Shown: positions 60,265 through 64,000 of the stretch, piece after piece
Layout: each line of letters starts with the position of its first letter
Numbering within the stretch: position 1 is the first letter of the stretch
Assembly (NCBI GenBank): GCA_002102225.1
Contig: LQPB01000030.1
Coordinates: forward strand, 1-64,000
Direction: 5' to 3'
Length of the DNA stretch: 64,000 bases
From: Mycobacterium interjectum
GTDB taxonomy: Bacteria; Actinomycetota; Actinomycetes; Mycobacteriales; Mycobacteriaceae
Notes under the pieces: generated by a model
The model's database searches: none
What the model was told of the DNA's origin: nothing
Seen by the model: the letters and a program-made list of their open reading frames with translations, nothing else
Translations under genes and position numbers: made by a program

Positions 60265-61392
60265 ATGAGAGTCCAACCCGCCGCGTTCCTGCGCACGACG
60301 CTCCCGCTCGATTTGTCGCGCCTCGCCGAGCTCGACGGCGGTCGGTACCACTCGATCTGGCTTCCCGACCACATGGTCAGCTTCTGGCCCGACTCGATCT
60401 GGACTCCGGAGTTCACCGACCTGGCCAACGCCTCGCCGTCGCCGCACCGCCACCTCGATGGCCTGGCCGTGGCCGCCGCGGCCGCGGTGCTGACCGAGAC
60501 GGTTCCGCTCGTCAGCGCCGTGGTGGACACCGTGCGCCGGCATCCTTCCCTGCTGGCCCAGACCGCCCTGACCATCGATCACCTCGCCAAGGGGCGCTTC
60601 GTCCTCGGCCTGGGCAGCGGCGAAAGCGAGAACACGCTGCCCTACGGCTTCGACTTCGCGCGGCCGGTCAGCCGGTTCGAGGAGGCGCTGACCGTGATCC
60701 GGCTGCTCTGGGAAAGCGACGGCCCGATCGATTTCCACGGACGGTTCTACTCGCTGCGGCACGCCCGGCTGGACACCGAACCCTACGAAGGCCGGCTGCC
60801 ACCGATCTGGATCGGCGCCAGCGGCCCGAGGATGCTCGACATCGCCGGCCGATACGCCGACGGGTGGTGGCCCGCCGGCGCGTGGACGCCGGAGCAGTAC
60901 GCCGAGATGCTCGGCGCGGTGAGGGCCTCCGCCGACCGCGCAGGCCGCGACCCGCTGGCGATCACGCCGTGCTTCATCCAGGTGTGTCTGATCGGACGGG
61001 ACGAGGACGACCTCGCCGAGATCTTGCGGGCCCCCCTGGTCAAGGCGTTCCTGCTGCAGGTGTCGGCAAAGACGTTGCGCGGCTTCGGCTTCGAACACCC
61101 CATGGGGGAAGCCTGGCGCGGATTTCAGGACATCGACCCCGCGGTGCTCACCCGCGAACGGATCATCGACTTCCTGGACCGCGTGCGGCCCGAGATGGTG
61201 CTGGCCGTGGTCCCGCACGGCACGCCGAAAGAGGTCGCGAAAATCGTCAAGTCATATGTGGACGCGGGTCTGCGCGTGCCCAAGATCCTCGACTACGGGG
61301 CCATGGCCGGCCAGGCGCACGCGGTGGGTTCGGTGCTGAATGTTCGGGCGGCCGAGGACGAACTCCTCCGGCTCTGCGGGGACATGTCGTGA
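60265..61392 (+). CDS. LLM-class F420-type oxidoreductase, phthiodiolone-reductase-like
   Basis: The 375-residue luciferase-like barrel has YHSIWLPDHMVSFWP, SLLAQTALTIDHLAKGRFVLGLGSGESEN, RPVSRFEEALTVIRLLWES and PPIWIGASGPRMLDIAGRYADGWW. These segments resemble M. tuberculosis Rv2951c, the phthiodiolone ketoreductase. No DIM/PGL genes are nearby, so a different lipid or ketone is likely. It leads a coupled operon; its stop overlaps the sulfotransferase start by 4 bp. Confidence 0.88.
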   Translation: MRVQPAAFLRTTLPLDLSRLAELDGGRYHSIWLPDHMVSFWPDSIWTPEFTDLANASPSPHRHLDGLAVAAAAAVLTETVPLVSAVVDTVRRHPSLLAQTALTIDHLAKGRFVLGLGSGESENTLPYGFDFARPVSRFEEALTVIRLLWESDGPIDFHGRFYSLRHARLDTEPYEGRLPPIWIGASGPRMLDIAGRYADGWWPAGAWTPEQYAEMLGAVRASADRAGRDPLAITPCFIQVCLIGRDEDDLAEILRAPLVKAFLLQVSAKTLRGFGFEHPMGEAWRGFQDIDPAVLTRERIIDFLDRVRPEMVLAVVPHGTPKEVAKIVKSYVDAGLRVPKILDYGAMAGQAHAVGSVLNVRAAEDELLRLCGDMS

Positions 61393-62558
61393 CCGCACCG
61401 TTGAGCGCCGCCGAGATGCTGGCCTCCGCGGAGGCGGAGACGGGATTGCACGACTACGGCGACCCCACGTTGCCGGAGCGATTCGCCGTCGCCGTCGACC
61501 ATCTCAACAGTCTCCGCATGGACGCCGACGGGAAATGGGAAGCGGCACAGGTGTGTCGGTGGCTGCTGACCTCGCGCCTGGAATTCATCGAAGACCGCAA
61601 CCGCTACCCGATCGGGGACGAAGTGGTCGATGCGCCGATGTTCGTCACCGGCGAACCACGTTCGGGCACAACGCTGATGCACGCGTTGATGTCCGTCGAT
61701 CCCGGGGCCCGGGCGCTGCGCTTCTGGGAAGTCATGTATCCCTCGCCACCGCCGGGCCTCGCCGGTCCCGACGACGCCAGACGCCAGCGGGCCGACGCCG
61801 ACTGGCGCGAGATCAACGCCAAGCTGCCCAAGTGGCTGCACAGCCACCCTTACAACGACATGCTCGGCGACGGCCTGCCCGAGGACGAACGCACCTGGGC
61901 GTTCGATTTCCGGGTGATGACACCGACGGCGTGGTGGCGGGTGCCGATGCAGTCGTTGGTCGGCGGGCTGGCCACCGACGCGACGGCCCAATATCGGCTG
62001 CACAAGGCCATGCTGCAACAACTGCAATACCGCCGACCGCGTAAGTACTGGGTGCTCAAGGGGTTTCACGGGTTCCGGCTCAGGGAACTTTTCGCGACTT
62101 ATCCCGACGCGCACCTGGTCTGGCTGCACCGCGATCCCGTCCAGGTGGCCGCGTCGCGCACCATGATGATGGCCGACATCGCCGAGGGTATCGTCGGCCC
62201 GGTCGACCTGCACGCCGAGGCGAAAAAGCACCTCGAGATGACCCGGGCCAGCATCGCCAACACCATGAGCAACCCGCTGGTCGACGATCCGCGCATCCTG
62301 CACATCCGCTACACCGACTTCATCGCCGATCCCGTGGCCGCGGTGGGGCGCTACTACGCGTTCTGCGGTCGCGAGCTGAGCACCGACGCCGCGTCGGCGA
62401 TGCGCGCGTATCTGGCCGCCAATCGCGGCGACCGTTATGGCAAGTTCGCCTACTCCACCCAGCTACTGGTCGACATCGGCGAAGACCTCGACGCGCTACA
62501 CGCCGAATTCCGGCCGTTCCGTGAGCGTTTCGGCGTCGCGATCGAAAATCGGGCGTGA
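61389..62558 (+). CDS. PAPS-dependent sulfotransferase family protein
   Basis: The 389-residue protein has the 5'-phosphosulfate loop FVTGEPRSGTTLMHALMS and the 3'-phosphate strand-helix HLVWLHRDPVQVAASRTMM. It is of the Sulfotransfer_3/Stf type common in mycobacteria. It should transfer sulfate from PAPS to a lipid or sugar hydroxyl. The GTG at 61389 overlaps the preceding stop as GTGA. No PAPS synthesis genes are adjacent. The acceptor is unknown, but the F420 oxidoreductase and TIM-barrel partner suggest a small polyketide or lipid substrate. Confidence 0.88.
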   Translation: MTAPLSAAEMLASAEAETGLHDYGDPTLPERFAVAVDHLNSLRMDADGKWEAAQVCRWLLTSRLEFIEDRNRYPIGDEVVDAPMFVTGEPRSGTTLMHALMSVDPGARALRFWEVMYPSPPPGLAGPDDARRQRADADWREINAKLPKWLHSHPYNDMLGDGLPEDERTWAFDFRVMTPTAWWRVPMQSLVGGLATDATAQYRLHKAMLQQLQYRRPRKYWVLKGFHGFRLRELFATYPDAHLVWLHRDPVQVAASRTMMMADIAEGIVGPVDLHAEAKKHLEMTRASIANTMSNPLVDDPRILHIRYTDFIADPVAAVGRYYAFCGRELSTDAASAMRAYLAANRGDRYGKFAYSTQLLVDIGEDLDALHAEFRPFRERFGVAIENRA

Positions 62559-62559
62559 C

Positions 62560-63375
62560 ATGGCAGATCCCGTCACACCAGCCCACCCCCGTCTGTCCGT
62601 GCACGACGTCACCTTCTACGGCGCACCGGCGGCCGAGCTGGAGGCGAATTGGGCGACGCTGGGCGTGTCGCGGCTGAGCATCCTGGATACCGAGCTGTTC
62701 GATCCAGAATTTCGCACGCCGTTGCGGCGCAATCGTTATGCCGTCGAGGCGGTCTATCACTTGTTCGCGGGCGGCAGTCTTTGCGGCGACCCCCAGGCCG
62801 CGCAGGACGGGTTGTGCCGCGTGATCGACGCCGCGGCCGGGGTGCGAGCGAGCACCGTCTACCTGCTCACCGGTGGTCGCGGTGACCTTTCCTGGGGACA
62901 GGCCGCCGAACGGTTTTGCGCCATGGTCGCCCCCTGCGCGGCGCATGCTAAGGGCGCCGGTGTGGCGCTGGCCATCGAGAACGCCGCCAGCCTGTATGCC
63001 GACATCCATCTCACCCACACCCTGCGCGACACCATCACACTGGCCGAGATGGCCGACCTGAGCGTGTGCATCGACGTGTTTCACTGTTGGGCCGAAGGCG
63101 ATTTCGAGGCGATGGTGCAGCGGGCGCTGCCGCGGACGGCGCTCATCCAATTGAGCGACTACGTGCTCGGCGATCGGGCGTTGCCGGGCCGGGCGGTTCC
63201 GGGCGACGGCGCGATTCCCCTGGAAAGCTTCGTCGCCCAAGCGCTCGCCGGCGGCTACCGCCACGGTTTCGACCTGGAACTGATCGGCCCCCGCATTGAC
63301 CGGGAGGGCCGCCTGGAATCCGCCCGGCGCGCATGCGATGTCGTCGGTGCGATGCTCGACGGACTGGGTGCGTGA
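62560..63375 (+). CDS. Sugar phosphate isomerase/epimerase-like TIM barrel protein
   Basis: The 271-residue protein has the AP_endonuc_2/xylose-isomerase-like barrel: SILDTELFDP, ASTVYLLTGGRGDLSWG, VALAIENAASLYADIHLTHTL with a metal-site Glu, LSVCIDVFHCWAEGD with Asp and His ligands, and a C-terminal GFDLELIGP with another Glu. It may be an isomerase, epimerase or hydrolase. The ATG is 1 bp after the sulfotransferase stop, so translation is coupled. Substrate is unknown. Confidence 0.85.
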   Translation: MADPVTPAHPRLSVHDVTFYGAPAAELEANWATLGVSRLSILDTELFDPEFRTPLRRNRYAVEAVYHLFAGGSLCGDPQAAQDGLCRVIDAAAGVRASTVYLLTGGRGDLSWGQAAERFCAMVAPCAAHAKGAGVALAIENAASLYADIHLTHTLRDTITLAEMADLSVCIDVFHCWAEGDFEAMVQRALPRTALIQLSDYVLGDRALPGRAVPGDGAIPLESFVAQALAGGYRHGFDLELIGPRIDREGRLESARRACDVVGAMLDGLGA

Positions 63376-64000
63376 GGATGGCTTTCGGTGCCGGGCCCGA
63401 CGACGCGGCGCTGCAATCGGCGTGGCACGAATTCTGCGCGCGCCTGCAGCGCGCGGGCGAGCAGGTCTTCAAGGACGCCAACCCCGCCTCGGGCGCCCAC
63501 CGCGTCGACGCATTCCGCTTCCTGACCCAAAACCTGGGCCAGGCGTTCGATCTGGCGCTCGAGACGCGCGACACCCGCTACCCGGCGCTGCACACCTTCT
63601 GCGGGCCGACCCGCAAACTGGGCGGCGACTGCGCCGACTTCACCTACCAGCAGGCCTGGATCGACGGGCGGTCGGCCTACCGGCTGACCGGCACCCGCGG
63701 CACCTCGCGCTTCTTCAACGTCACCGTCCAAGGCCCGCGCGTAGCGGGGCCGGGCGTGCTGCACGAACCCTTCGGCGACACACCGGAGGCCAACCTGTTC
63801 GGCCATCAACTCAGCGTCGCCGACGACGGACAATTCGAGCTCTACATCGGCGGGCCCGAGCGCGGGCCCAACTGGCTGCCAACCACGCCGGGCTCCCGAA
63901 AACTGTTCATCCGCCAGGGATTTGATCGCTGGGACGAGCTGCCGGCGCAAATGCGGATTGAACGGATCGACATGGCATCCCCCAAGCCGCTGCCGGCGCC
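63372..64000 (+). CDS. DUF1214-associated conserved protein (3' end off window)
   Basis: A GTG at 63372 (or ATG 63378) opens a frame that reaches the window end, about 209 residues so far. SAWHEFCARLQRAGEQVF, RKLGGDCADFTYQQAWIDG, YRLTGTRGTSRFFNVTVQ and NWLPTTPGSRKLFIRQGFD resemble the N-terminal region of actinobacterial proteins linked to DUF1214. The GTG overlaps the preceding stop (GTGA), giving four coupled genes. The family has no established reaction. The C-terminus is not visible. Confidence 0.75.
   Translation, partial: MRMAFGAGPDDAALQSAWHEFCARLQRAGEQVFKDANPASGAHRVDAFRFLTQNLGQAFDLALETRDTRYPALHTFCGPTRKLGGDCADFTYQQAWIDGRSAYRLTGTRGTSRFFNVTVQGPRVAGPGVLHEPFGDTPEANLFGHQLSVADDGQFELYIGGPERGPNWLPTTPGSRKLFIRQGFDRWDELPAQMRIERIDMASPKPLPA

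Overview
The window is high-GC DNA from a Mycobacterium, most likely a slow grower of the M. avium-complex type. The evidence is gene content and order. The block 48.2-60.1 kb carries dnaB, rplI, rpsR, ssb, rpsF, a DJ-1/PfpI protein, a DUF2029-type glycosyltransferase, ponA1 and a DUF5318 gene on the minus strand, then a DUF1707 gene, a PadR regulator and ino1 on the plus strand. This mirrors M. tuberculosis Rv0058-Rv0046c, which lies about 50-60 kb from oriC. A cyclopropane mycolic acid synthase, a wax ester synthase/DGAT, a fused HadA/HadB-type dehydratase, three F420-type luciferase-like oxidoreductases and two Ddn-like deazaflavin proteins are also typically mycobacterial. I see no insertion sequence, prophage, CRISPR array, rRNA or tRNA.

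Region by region. 0-7 kb: end of a DUF7064/7065-like gene, a TetR regulator with an operator-like palindrome in front of an APH-type phosphotransferase, and an amidohydrolase/Rieske oxygenase pair behind a perfect 23-bp palindrome. 7-15 kb: Ddn-like protein, an orphan PrrB-like sensor kinase, a SulP transporter, a TetR plus acyl-CoA dehydrogenase unit, an Eis-like acetyltransferase and a DAO-type flavoenzyme. 15-26 kb: HdeA-like lipoprotein, MFS exporter, an F420 oxidoreductase/NTF2 operon divergent from a PadR regulator, a large Orn/Lys/Arg decarboxylase and a hemerythrin operon. 26-31.7 kb: lipid genes, an RsbW-like ATPase, a formate/nitrite channel, a second Ddn-like protein and a membrane GGDEF protein. 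31.7-35.1 kb: an operon of a ferritin-like (PF10118) protein, ferredoxin, ferredoxin reductase and hydroxyacid dehydrogenase. 35-39.4 kb: F420 oxidoreductase, phenolic acid decarboxylase, hemolysin-III-like protein, phospholipase D-like protein. 39.4-43.1 kb: a MarR regulator flanked by two copies of one 27-bp palindrome, with a DoxX-like protein and a multicopper oxidase. 43-48 kb: GtrA protein, a second GGDEF paralogue, an emfourin-like protein, a fused dehydratase and a beta-lactamase-fold serine hydrolase.

48-60 kb is the conserved housekeeping block. From 60.3 kb to the window end runs a tightly coupled operon of F420 oxidoreductase, sulfotransferase, TIM-barrel isomerase and a DUF1214-associated protein.

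The most notable signals are the likely diiron oxygenase with its own electron-transfer chain (31.7-35.1 kb), the paired MarR operators with the multicopper oxidase cluster (39.4-43.1 kb), the sulfotransferase operon (60.3-64 kb), DnaA-box-like sequences upstream of dnaB, and several near-perfect operator palindromes beside their probable regulators. All assignments come from reading the sequence and from remembered family features; no database search was run.
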